From assembly GCF_036246005.1 (NCBI RefSeq), contig NZ_CP109171.1, positions 1,972,001 to 2,036,000 on the forward strand: DNA of 64,000 nt, read 5' to 3'. Below the pieces are notes generated by a model that saw nothing but the letters and a program-made list of their open reading frames with translations, was not told the DNA's origin and ran no database searches. Numbering within the stretch: position 1 is the stretch's first letter; each line of letters begins with the position of its first letter. Below, in pieces: positions 1 through 7,305 of the stretch. Both the position numbers and the translations under genes were made by a program. The stretch is from Streptomyces sp. NBC_01723. Its GTDB lineage: Bacteria > Actinomycetota > Actinomycetes > Streptomycetales > Streptomycetaceae.

Positions 1-109
1 CCTGGAGAACGACCCCGGTGCCGCGGAGGCCGCCGAGGTGGAGGCCGCCGAGGCCGCCCAGGCCGACGCCTCCTCGGACACCTCGGCCGGCAAGGAGAAC
101 GACCGATGA
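1..109 (+). CDS. livG: C-terminal end of branched-chain amino-acid ABC transporter ATPase (LivG-like), partial
   Basis: Only the last 35 codons are present, read in the frame starting at base 2. They form a low-complexity acidic tail rich in Ala and Glu that ends in ENDR. The stop TGA (107-109) overlaps the livF start codon as ATGA, so the two genes are translationally coupled. LivG is inferred from operon position, because LivG and LivF are normally adjacent in Liv operons. The visible tail has no diagnostic motif and would be an extension beyond the usual LivG fold; a different Liv subunit cannot be excluded. Confidence 0.55.
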   Translation, partial: LENDPGAAEAAEVEAAEAAQADASSDTSAGKENDR

Positions 110-822
110 CCGCACTGCTCGAGGTCGAGGACCTCCGCGTCGCCTACGGCAAGATCGAGGCCGTGAAGGGCGTCTCCTTCAAGGTCGACGCCGGTGAGGT
201 GGTCACCCTCGTCGGCACCAACGGCGCCGGCAAGACCACCACCCTGCGCACGCTGTCGGGTCTGCTGAAGCCCGTCGGCGGTCAGATCAAGTTCGGGGGC
301 AAGTCGCTCAAGAAGGTGCCGGCGCACCAGATCGTCTCCATGGGGCTCGCCCACTCGCCCGAGGGGCGGCACATCTTCCCCCGCATGACGATCGAGGACA
401 ACCTCCGCCTCGGCGCCTTCCTGCGCAGCGACCGCGCGGGCATCGAGAAGGACATCCAGCGCGCCTACGACCTGTTCCCGATCCTCGGGGAGCGCCGGAA
501 GCAGGCAGCGGGCACCCTCTCCGGCGGTGAGCAGCAGATGCTCGCCATGGGCCGCGCCCTGATGTCCCAGCCCAAGCTGCTCATGCTCGACGAGCCCTCC
601 ATGGGTCTCTCCCCGATCATGATGCAGAAGATCATGCAGACGATCGCCGAGCTGAAGTCCCAGGGCACCACCATCCTGCTCGTCGAGCAGAACGCCCAGG
701 CGGCCCTGTCCCTGGCGGACCACGGCCATGTGATGGAGGTCGGCAGCATCGTCCTGTCCGGCAGCGGGCAGGACCTGCTGCACGACGAGTCGGTCCGCAA
801 GGCCTACCTCGGCGAGGACTGA
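106..822 (+). CDS. livF: Branched-chain amino-acid ABC transporter ATP-binding protein LivF
   Basis: This is a 238-residue ABC ATPase of normal LivF length. It shows Walker A GTNGAGKTT at residues 37-45, the signature LSGGEQQ near residue 140, Walker B LLMLDEPS near 160 and the H-loop region further on. LivF pairs with LivG on the cytoplasmic side of the LivHM permease to energise uptake of Leu, Ile and Val. The ATG overlaps the stop of the upstream gene by ATGA. A strong hairpin follows directly, so livF is the last gene of its operon. The assignment within the ABC superfamily rests on overall resemblance to LivF (ELKSQGTTILLVEQN region) and is secure at family level. Confidence 0.93.
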   Translation: MTALLEVEDLRVAYGKIEAVKGVSFKVDAGEVVTLVGTNGAGKTTTLRTLSGLLKPVGGQIKFGGKSLKKVPAHQIVSMGLAHSPEGRHIFPRMTIEDNLRLGAFLRSDRAGIEKDIQRAYDLFPILGERRKQAAGTLSGGEQQMLAMGRALMSQPKLLMLDEPSMGLSPIMMQKIMQTIAELKSQGTTILLVEQNAQAALSLADHGHVMEVGSIVLSGSGQDLLHDESVRKAYLGED

Positions 823-839
823 GCCGCCCCCGGGAACCG

Positions 840-877
840 GAGAGGCCCGCGCCCCCTCGGGGGTGCGGGCCTCTCTC
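840..877. terminator. Bidirectional terminator between livF and pdtaR
   Basis: A near-perfect hairpin (arms of about 16 bases beginning GAGAGGCCCGCGCC, loop CTCG) sits in the short gap between two convergent genes. It has no T-tract, as is usual for Streptomyces terminators, and can serve both strands. Confidence 0.8.
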
Positions 878-890
878 GTGGTCCTGGGTG

Positions 891-1547
891 TCAGCCCTTG
901 GCCGCCTTCTTCTCGTCGGCGTCCTGGATGACCGCCTCGGCCACCTGCTGCATCGACATCCGCCGGTCCATGGAGGTCTTCTGGATCCAGCGGAAGGCGG
1001 CCGGCTCGGTCAGGCCGTACTCCGTCTGGAGCACCGACTTGGCCCGGTCCACCAGCTTCCGCGTCTCCAGGCGCTGGCTGAGGTCGGCGACCTCCTTCTC
1101 CAGCTCCTTCAGCTCCGTGAACCGCGAGACGGCCATCTCGATCGCCGGAACGACGTCGCTCTTGCTGAAGGGCTTCACGAGATACGCCATGGCGCCGGCG
1201 TCCCGGGCCCGCTCCACCAGGTCGCGCTGGGAGAACGCGGTGAGCATCAGCACCGGCGCGATGCTCTCCTCGGCGATCTTCTCGGCCGCGGAGATGCCGT
1301 CCAGCTTGGGCATCTTCACGTCGAGGATCACCAGGTCCGGCCGGTGCTCGCGGGCCAGCTCCACGGCCTGCTCCCCGTCCCCGGCCTCGCCGACGACGGA
1401 GTAACCCTCCTCCTCCAGCATCTCTTTGAGGTCCAGCCGGATGAGCGCCTCGTCCTCGGCGATGACGACACGGGTCGTCAGCGGAGGCACGTGCGACTTG
1501 TCGTCGTCGGGCACGTCTACGGGCTGGGGCGACTCGGGGGAGGTCAC
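891..1547 (-). CDS. pdtaR: ANTAR-domain response regulator (PdtaR-like)
   Basis: 218 residues. An N-terminal receiver domain (about residues 25-140) carries the acidic pair E31/D32, phospho-acceptor Asp76 in VILDVKMP and the conserved Lys in VKPFSK. A C-terminal ANTAR RNA-binding domain follows (about 145-205). Family knowledge: such regulators bind paired hairpins in mRNA leaders and act as antiterminators after phosphorylation by a partner kinase; no kinase gene is adjacent. The GTG start has AGGAG seven or so bases upstream. On the divergent side a -10-like TAGGCT (1586-1591) with TGACTC about 18 bases upstream could be its promoter, but this is weak. Confidence 0.9.
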   Translation of the reverse strand: MTSPESPQPVDVPDDDKSHVPPLTTRVVIAEDEALIRLDLKEMLEEEGYSVVGEAGDGEQAVELAREHRPDLVILDVKMPKLDGISAAEKIAEESIAPVLMLTAFSQRDLVERARDAGAMAYLVKPFSKSDVVPAIEMAVSRFTELKELEKEVADLSQRLETRKLVDRAKSVLQTEYGLTEPAAFRWIQKTSMDRRMSMQQVAEAVIQDADEKKAAKG

Positions 1548-1648
1548 GTGAGCTCCTAGTTCGGGGCAGGGGTACCGCTGACAAGAGCCTACCTAGCTCC
1601 TGTATCTTTGAGTCACCGAGGGGCTACACTGACCTTCGGTTCGAAGAG

Positions 1649-1722
1649 GCTCCGGTAGTCCAATCGGCAGAGACGATGCCCTCAAAAGGCATTCAGTGTG
1701 GGTTCGAGTCCCACCCGGGGCA
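1649..1722 (+). tRNA. tRNA with anticodon CAA (Leu by anticodon), short variable loop
   Basis: A complete cloverleaf folds by eye. Acceptor arms are GCTCCGG (1649-1655) and CCGGGGC (1715-1721), with one T-G pair and discriminator A1722. The D arm is GTC/GAC (1658-1674). The anticodon stem ATGCC/GGCAT (1676-1692) encloses loop CTCAAAA with anticodon CAA at 1683-1685. The T arm GTGGG/CCCAC (1698-1714) has loop TTCGAGT. The 3' CCA is not encoded. The anticodon reads the Leu codon UUG, but the variable region is only five bases (1693-1697), whereas bacterial tRNA-Leu normally has a long variable arm. The aminoacyl identity is therefore uncertain. Confidence 0.85.
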
Positions 1723-1770
1723 CTTTACCTTCATTTCGAAGGCATCCCTCAGATCCGTCGAGGCACCCGT

Positions 1771-3201
1771 TCAGCGGTCGTCCTCCCCGATGTGATGCAC
1801 CCGCACCAGGTTCGTCGTACCCGAGACGCCGGGCGGTGAGCCCGCCGTGATGACCACGACGTCGCCCTTCTGGCAGCGGCCGTACCGGGTGAGCAGCTCG
1901 TCCACCTGGTCGACCATCGCGTCCGTGGAGTCCACGTGCGGACCCAGGAAGGTCTCCACCCCCCAGGTCAGGCTCAGCTGCGAGCGGGTGGCCGGCTCCG
2001 GGGTGAAGGCGAGCAGCGGGATGGGCGAGCGGTAGCGGGACAGGCGGCGGACGGTGTCGCCGGACTGGGTGAAGGCCACCAGGAACTTCGCGCCGAGGAA
2101 GTCGCCCATCTCCGCCGCGGCCCGGGCCACCGCGCCGCCCTGGGTGCGGGGCTTGTTGCGCTCGGTCAGCGGGGGCAGGCCCTTGGCCAGGATGTCCTCC
2201 TCCGCCGCCTCGACGATCCGCGCCATGGTCCGCACCGTCTCGGTCGCGTACTTGCCGACGCTCGTCTCGCCGGACAGCATCACCGCGTCCGTGCCGTCGA
2301 TGACCGCGTTGGCGACGTCGGAGGCCTCCGCGCGGGTGGGACGGGCGTTGTCGATCATCGAGTCGAGCATCTGGGTGGCGACGATGACGGGCTTGGCGTT
2401 GCGCTTCGCCAGCTTGATCGCCCGCTTCTGGACGAACGGCACCTGCTCCAGGGGCATCTCGACACCCAGGTCCCCCCGGGCGACCATGATGCCGTCGAAG
2501 GCCGCGACGATGCCCTCGATGTCCTCCACGGCCTGCGGCTTCTCGACCTTGGCGATGACGGGCAGGCGGCGGCCCTCCTCGTCCATGATGCGGTGCACGT
2601 CGCGGATGTCCCGCCCGCTGCGCACGAAGGACAGCGCGATCACGTCGAAGCCGCTGCGCAGGGCCCAGCGCAGGTCGTCCTCGTCCTTCTTCGACAGCGC
2701 GGGGACGGACACCGCGACGCCCGGGAGGTTGAGGCCCTTGTGGTCGGAGACCACGCCGCCCTCGATCACCGTCGTGCGGACGCGGGGCCCGTCGACGCCG
2801 GTGACCTCCAGGCACACCTTGCCGTCGTCGACGAGGACGCGTTCACCGGGGGTGACGTCGGCGGCGAGGCCGGCGTAGGTGGTGCCGCAGGTGTGGCGGT
2901 CGCCCTCGACGCCCTCCTCGACGGTGATGGTGAACGTGTCGCCGCGTTCAAGGAGTACGGGGCCCTCTCCGAAGTGGCCGAGGCGGATCTTCGGACCCTG
3001 AAGGTCGGCGAGGGTGCCGACGCTGCGGCCGGTCTCGTCGGACGCCTTCCGGACACGGCGGTAGCGCTCTTCGTGTTCGGCGTGGGTGCCGTGGCTGAAA
3101 TTGAAGCGGGCGATGTCCATTCCGGCGTCGACCAGGTCCTTGATCTGGTCGTACGAGTCGGTGGCGGGCCCAAGAGTGCAGACGATCTTTGCTCGGCGCA
3201 T
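1771..3201 (-). CDS. pyk: Pyruvate kinase
   Basis: 476 residues, the usual bacterial length. It converts phosphoenolpyruvate and ADP to pyruvate and ATP in the cytoplasm. Seen motifs are the N-terminal MRRAKIVCTLGPAT, the substrate/metal region VARGDLGVEMP and the active-site stretch KVEKPQAVEDIEG. The B domain lies at about residues 70-165 and the allosteric C domain from about 340. It is monocistronic, with tRNA and pdtaR downstream and the divergent nucleotidase upstream. A palindrome at 3252-3269 lies about 50 bases upstream of the ATG. Streptomyces usually carry two pyk genes, so this may be one of two isoenzymes. Confidence 0.95.
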   Translation of the reverse strand: MRRAKIVCTLGPATDSYDQIKDLVDAGMDIARFNFSHGTHAEHEERYRRVRKASDETGRSVGTLADLQGPKIRLGHFGEGPVLLERGDTFTITVEEGVEGDRHTCGTTYAGLAADVTPGERVLVDDGKVCLEVTGVDGPRVRTTVIEGGVVSDHKGLNLPGVAVSVPALSKKDEDDLRWALRSGFDVIALSFVRSGRDIRDVHRIMDEEGRRLPVIAKVEKPQAVEDIEGIVAAFDGIMVARGDLGVEMPLEQVPFVQKRAIKLAKRNAKPVIVATQMLDSMIDNARPTRAEASDVANAVIDGTDAVMLSGETSVGKYATETVRTMARIVEAAEEDILAKGLPPLTERNKPRTQGGAVARAAAEMGDFLGAKFLVAFTQSGDTVRRLSRYRSPIPLLAFTPEPATRSQLSLTWGVETFLGPHVDSTDAMVDQVDELLTRYGRCQKGDVVVITAGSPPGVSGTTNLVRVHHIGEDDR

Positions 3202-3251
3202 GGGTCGAGCCTATGACTTACCGGCCAGTAGCGAATTGGCCACGTATGACC

Positions 3252-3269
3252 ACTCAACAACCTTTGAGT
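3252..3269. promoter_or_regulatory. Palindrome ACTCAA-N6-TTGAGT upstream of pyk
   Basis: A perfect 6-bp inverted repeat with a 6-bp spacer lies in the most AT-rich part of the 237-bp divergent region between pyk and the nucleotidase gene. A further TTGACA (3279-3284) and TGTTGA sit next to it. I could not place a convincing -10 box for either gene. It could be an operator for pyk; no binding protein is known to me for this exact motif. Confidence 0.3.
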
Positions 3270-3438
3270 AAAGGGTTATTGACAAGTGTTGAATTGTGCG
3301 CCGGGGCGCTCCGATGAGCATTCCCGGCGGTTCTTATTGCGCCTTTCGGGCAATTGAGCGACCCGCTGTTGACAGGCGAGGTGATCACGCAGGAATCTAC
3401 GCGCGTTGTCGATGCCGTGCCGTCAAGGAGATCCCGTC

Positions 3439-5247
3439 ATGCCGTTCAACCGCCGGAAGTTCCTGAGCAGATCCGCAGTGACGGGAGCGGGGGTGGCGCT
3501 GGCCGGTGCGGCGGCGGCTCCGGCGGCCGAGGCGGCGCCCGCCGCGCACCGGGGCCGCAGGCGGCCCAAGCGGTACGCGCTGACCGTGCTGGGCACCACC
3601 GACCTGCACGGACACGTCTTCAACTGGGACTACTTCAAGGACGCCGAGTACACGGACGCGGCGGGCAACGCGCAGGGACTGGCGCGCATCTCGGCCCTGG
3701 TCGACCAGGTACGCGAGGAGAAGGGCCGCCGCAACACGCTGCTCCTCGACGCGGGCGACACCATCCAGGGCACCCCGCTGACGTACTACTACGCGAAGGT
3801 GGACCCGATCACCGCCAAGGGCGGCCCGGTGCACCCGATGGCCCAGGCGATGAACGCCATCGGGTACGACGCGGTGGCGCTCGGCAACCACGAGTTCAAT
3901 TACGGCATCGAGACGCTGCGGAAGTTCGAGGAGCAGTGCGACTTCCCGCTGCTCGGCGCGAACGCGGTCGACGCGAAGACGTTGAAGCCCGCGTTCCCGC
4001 CGTACTTCATGAAGACCTTCCGGGTGAAGGGCGCGCCGCCCGTGAAGGTGGCGGTGCTGGGCCTGACCAACCCCGGCATCGCGATCTGGGACAAGGCGTA
4101 CGTGCAGGGCAGGCTCGCCTTCCCGGGGCTGGAGGAGCAGGCGGCGAAGTGGGTGCCGAAGCTGCGCTCGATGGGCGCCGACGTGGTGGTCGTCTCGGCG
4201 CACTCCGGCTCCTCGGGCACGTCCTCGTACGGCGACCAGCTCCCGTACGTCGAGAACGCGGCGGCCAACGTGGCGAAGCAGGTGCCGGGCATCGACGCGA
4301 TCCTCGTCGGGCACGCGCACCAGGAGATCGCGGAGCTGAAGGTCGTCAACGACGAGACCGGGAAGACCGTCGTCCTGTCGGAGCCGCTGTGCTACGCCGA
4401 GCGGCTCACCCTCTTCGACTTCGAGCTGGTATTCGAACGCGGGCGGTGGCACGTGGAGTCGGTGAAGGCGTCGCTGCGCAACACCAGCACGGTCGCCGAC
4501 GACCCGAGGATCACCCGACTGCTGACCGACGAGCACGCGAAGGTCGTGGCGTACGTCAACCAGGTCGTCGGCACCGCCACCGAGGCGCTGACGACGGTGG
4601 AGGCACGGTACAAGGACGCCCCGATCATCGACCTGATCACCAAGGTGCAGGAGGACGTGGTCAAGGCGGCGCTGGCGGGCACCGAGTACGCGTCGCTGCC
4701 GGTGCTGGCGCAGGCGTCGCCGTTCTCCCGGACCTCCGAGATCCCGGCCGGCGACGTGACCATCCGGGACCTGTCGAGCCTGTACGTGTACGACAACACG
4801 CTGGTCGCGAAGGTGCTGACGGGCGCGCAGGTGCGGGCCTACCTGGAGTACTCGGCGGAGTACTACGTCCAGACGGCCGCCGGTGCTCCCGTGGACGTGG
4901 ACAAGCTGACCAACGCGGGCGGCCGCCCGGACTACAACTACGACTACGTGTCGGGGCTGACGTACGAGATCGACATCGCGCAGGCGGCCGGGTCGCGGAT
5001 CAGGAACCTCGCCCACGGCGGTACGCCGCTCGCCGACGACCAGCAGTTCGTGCTGGCGGTGAACAACTACCGGGCCAACGGCGGCGGTGCCTTCCCGCAC
5101 GTGGCGTCGGCCAAGGAGGTGTGGGCGGAGTCGACGGAGATCCGCACGCGCATCGCCGAGTGGGTGACGGCGAAGGGCGTGCTGGACCCGAAGGACTTCG
5201 CGTCCGTGGACTGGTCGCTGACGCGGGACGGCACGCCGGTGTTCTGA
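3439..5247 (+). CDS. Tat-exported bifunctional metallophosphatase/5'-nucleotidase
   Basis: 602 residues from the ATG at 3439, chosen because AAGGAG (3425-3430) lies eight bases upstream; an in-frame ATG at 3406 lacks this. The N-terminus carries a twin-arginine signal (NRRKFLSRSAV, then an Ala-rich core to about residue 31). The calcineurin-like metallophosphatase domain shows GTTDLHGHV, LDAGDTIQGTP, GNHEFNYG and VGHAHQE, which bind the two metals. The C-terminal 5'-nucleotidase domain includes NYRANGGGAFP. Family role: dephosphorylation of extracellular nucleotides to salvage phosphate and nucleosides. It faces a convergent hydroxylase gene 21 bp away. Exact substrate is not determinable. 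Confidence 0.9.
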   Translation: MPFNRRKFLSRSAVTGAGVALAGAAAAPAAEAAPAAHRGRRRPKRYALTVLGTTDLHGHVFNWDYFKDAEYTDAAGNAQGLARISALVDQVREEKGRRNTLLLDAGDTIQGTPLTYYYAKVDPITAKGGPVHPMAQAMNAIGYDAVALGNHEFNYGIETLRKFEEQCDFPLLGANAVDAKTLKPAFPPYFMKTFRVKGAPPVKVAVLGLTNPGIAIWDKAYVQGRLAFPGLEEQAAKWVPKLRSMGADVVVVSAHSGSSGTSSYGDQLPYVENAAANVAKQVPGIDAILVGHAHQEIAELKVVNDETGKTVVLSEPLCYAERLTLFDFELVFERGRWHVESVKASLRNTSTVADDPRITRLLTDEHAKVVAYVNQVVGTATEALTTVEARYKDAPIIDLITKVQEDVVKAALAGTEYASLPVLAQASPFSRTSEIPAGDVTIRDLSSLYVYDNTLVAKVLTGAQVRAYLEYSAEYYVQTAAGAPVDVDKLTNAGGRPDYNYDYVSGLTYEIDIAQAAGSRIRNLAHGGTPLADDQQFVLAVNNYRANGGGAFPHVASAKEVWAESTEIRTRIAEWVTAKGVLDPKDFASVDWSLTRDGTPVF

Positions 5248-5251
5248 TCCG

Positions 5252-5268
5252 GGTCCGCCGGGCGGGCC
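5252..5268. terminator. Short hairpin between convergent genes
   Basis: GGTCCGC/GCGGGCC with a 3-base loop and one T-G pair fills almost the entire 21-bp gap between the nucleotidase stop and the hydroxylase stop. It is short, so termination efficiency is uncertain. Confidence 0.4.
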
Positions 5269-6672
5269 TCAGACGCCGTCCACCAGGGGGATGAGCGCCC
5301 GGGGGCGGCGCGCGGACGGGATCTGCGGTTGTCCGCTCTCCAGGCCGAAGGTGGTGAAGGCGGTGCGGCCGGGCAGGGGGTACGGCTCCTGCCCGGTCAG
5401 GTCGTTGAGGATGGTCGCGCTGCGCCAGGCGGCGAGGCCGAGGTCGGGGGCGCCCACGCCGTGGGTGTGGGTCTCGGCGTTCTGGACGTAGACGGAGCCG
5501 CCGACGGAGGGGTCGAGGAGGAGGCGGAACCGGTCGTCGACGCGGGGGCGTTCGCGGCCGTCGCGGCGCATGTAGGGGTCGAGGCCGGCGAGGACGCGGC
5601 CGAGGGGGCGCTCGCGGTATCCGGTGGCGAGGACGACGGCGTCGGTGGTGAGGCGGGAGCGGGTCTTCTGCTGGGCGTGCTCCAGGTGGAGTTCGATCCT
5701 GGTGGTGGCGACGCGGCCGGCGGTGCGGACGTGCACACCGGGGGTGAGGACGGTGTCGGGCCAGCCGCCGTCGAGGGTGCGGCGGTACAGCTCGTCGTGG
5801 ATGTCGGCGGTCGTGTCCGCGTCGATGCCCTTGTGCAGCTGCCACTGGGAGGCGACGAGACGGTCGCGGACCTGTTCGGCCAGGCCGTGGAAGTAGCGGG
5901 TGTAGTCGGGGGTGAAGTGCTCCAGGCCGAGCTTGGAGTACTCCATGGGGGCGAACGCCTCGCTGCGGCCCAGCCAGTGCAGCCGCTCGCGGCCGGCGGG
6001 CCGGTGGCGGAGCAGGTCCAGGAAGATCTCCGCGCCGGACTGCCCGGTGCCGATGACGGTGACGTGCCCGGCGGCGAGGAGCGCGTCCCGGTGGTCGAGG
6101 TAGTCGGCGGCGTGCAGGACGGGCACGCCGGGCGCGTCGACGAGGGGCCGCAGCGGGTCGGGGACGTCGGGCTCGGTGCCGACGCCGAGGACGACGTTGC
6201 GCGTGTGGGTGCGGCCGAGGGCCTCGGCCTCGCCCTCCGCGTCGAGCTGGGTGTAGTCGACCTCGAACAGCTCGCGCTCGGGGTTCCAGCGGACGGCGTC
6301 GACCTGGTGGTGGAAGCGGAGCGAGGGCAGGCTCTCGGCGACCCAGCGGCAGTAGGCGTCGTACTCGGCGCGCCGGATGTGGAAGCGCTCGGCGAAGTAG
6401 AAGGGGAACAGGCGCTCTCTGGCCTTGAGGTGGTTGAGGAAGGTCCAGGGACTCGCCGGGTCGGCGAGGGTGACCAGGTCGGCGAGGAAGGGCACCTGGA
6501 CGCGCGCGCCGTCGATGAGCAGCCCGGGGTGCCAGTGGAAGGCGGGGCGCTGGTCGTAGAACACGGCGTCGAGCCCGGCGAGGGGGTCGGCGAGTGCCGC
6601 GAGGGAGAGGTTGAAGGGGCCGATGCCGATGCCCACGAGGTCGCGGGGGACGTCGGACGCGGTGGCGTTCAT
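5269..6672 (-). CDS. L-lysine N6- / L-ornithine N5-hydroxylase family flavoprotein
   Basis: 467 residues, typical for the IucD/PvdA/SidA family of FAD- and NADPH-dependent monooxygenases that make hydroxamate building blocks for siderophores. Seen are the FAD motif GIGIGPFNLSLAAL at residues 14-27, a second nucleotide-binding motif VIGTGQSGAEIF near 205 and the conserved ATGYRE near 345. Such enzymes usually sit beside an amino-acid decarboxylase and an NIS synthetase, as in desferrioxamine operons; none is present here. The ATG overlaps the stop of the upstream ORF as ATGA, implying coupling. Whether it acts on lysine, ornithine or a diamine such as cadaverine or putrescine cannot be told from sequence alone. 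Confidence 0.85.
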   Translation of the reverse strand: MNATASDVPRDLVGIGIGPFNLSLAALADPLAGLDAVFYDQRPAFHWHPGLLIDGARVQVPFLADLVTLADPASPWTFLNHLKARERLFPFYFAERFHIRRAEYDAYCRWVAESLPSLRFHHQVDAVRWNPERELFEVDYTQLDAEGEAEALGRTHTRNVVLGVGTEPDVPDPLRPLVDAPGVPVLHAADYLDHRDALLAAGHVTVIGTGQSGAEIFLDLLRHRPAGRERLHWLGRSEAFAPMEYSKLGLEHFTPDYTRYFHGLAEQVRDRLVASQWQLHKGIDADTTADIHDELYRRTLDGGWPDTVLTPGVHVRTAGRVATTRIELHLEHAQQKTRSRLTTDAVVLATGYRERPLGRVLAGLDPYMRRDGRERPRVDDRFRLLLDPSVGGSVYVQNAETHTHGVGAPDLGLAAWRSATILNDLTGQEPYPLPGRTAFTTFGLESGQPQIPSARRPRALIPLVDGV

Positions 6673-7244
6673 CGCGGAGCGGGTCCTTTCGGGAAGTTTT
6701 CCACGGGGGTGCGGAGCGCGGGCGGCTCGGCGGGACGGGCATGGAGGGTGGGCGGGGCAGCCGTGAGCCGCGGCCGGCGGGCGGGAGCGCGGGTGGCGAG
6801 GGCGACGGCCCTGGCGGAGGCACGAGTGGCGCGGGCAGGGCCGGCGGCGCCCTCGGCGGGCACCGTCTCCAGGGCGCGGAGCGCCGCGGCACCGCCCCGG
6901 GCGGGCAGGATCTCGCCGGCCGCGACCACGGCCCGGGAGGCGACGGCGTCGAGCCCGCCCCAGGGCGGCCGGCCACCGCGGGCGGCCGCGGCAGCGCGCC
7001 GAGCGCGCGATACGACGCCGAGCGGGGACCGCAGGACGCGGGCCCTGGCGAGAGCGGGCGGGGCGGTGGGCCCGGAGGGCGGTGGCGCGTGGGGTGGGAG
7101 GTCGCGTGGGGGCCGCGGGGCGTGGGTGCCGTGCGGGTTCCGGATGGAGGGCGGGGGGCCCATGGGCTGTCCTCCGGGCGCGGGGACGGGGAGCTCCAGC
7201 TTGGACGCGAATGCGTGGCTTCGCCCGGACAGCCCAACGATCAC
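6669..7244 (-). CDS. Unrecognised Ala/Pro/Arg-rich ORF coupled to the hydroxylase; possible remnant of a PLP decarboxylase N-terminus
   Basis: 191 codons from a GTG that sits inside a hairpin (ACACCC-GAAA-GGGTGT, 7243-7258) and lacks a visible ribosome site. Residues 1-60 are Pro-rich, the rest mostly Ala, Arg and Pro. The segment GLDAVASRAVVAAGEILPAR and following resembles, to my memory, the N-terminal helical region of siderophore-type decarboxylases, but no PLP-lysine or core domain is present. The stop overlaps the hydroxylase ATG as ATGA, the arrangement expected of decarboxylase-hydroxylase pairs. It may be a truncated decarboxylase, a leader ORF or not translated. If it is not a gene, this stretch holds only the hydroxylase promoter. 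Confidence 0.3.
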   Translation of the reverse strand: MIVGLSGRSHAFASKLELPVPAPGGQPMGPPPSIRNPHGTHAPRPPRDLPPHAPPPSGPTAPPALARARVLRSPLGVVSRARRAAAAARGGRPPWGGLDAVASRAVVAAGEILPARGGAAALRALETVPAEGAAGPARATRASARAVALATRAPARRPRLTAAPPTLHARPAEPPALRTPVENFPKGPAPR

Positions 7245-7262
7245 ACCCGAAAGGGTGTACGC

Positions 7263-7299
7263 CCGCGGCCGGTTCCCCGGGGGAGGGAACCGGCCGCGG
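7263..7299. terminator. Strong terminator downstream of pepN
   Basis: A perfect 15-bp stem (CCGCGGCCGGTTCCC and its complement) with a 7-base loop lies seven bases after the pepN stop on the minus strand. Confidence 0.85.
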
Positions 7300-7305
7300 C
7301 GGGGT

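Noticed and set aside
1624..1629. TACACT as -10 box for the tRNA
   Set aside because: No -35 element at a proper distance, so the tRNA promoter remains unassigned.
3279..3284. TTGACA as -35 of the nucleotidase promoter
   Set aside because: No acceptable -10 box lies 16-19 bases downstream.
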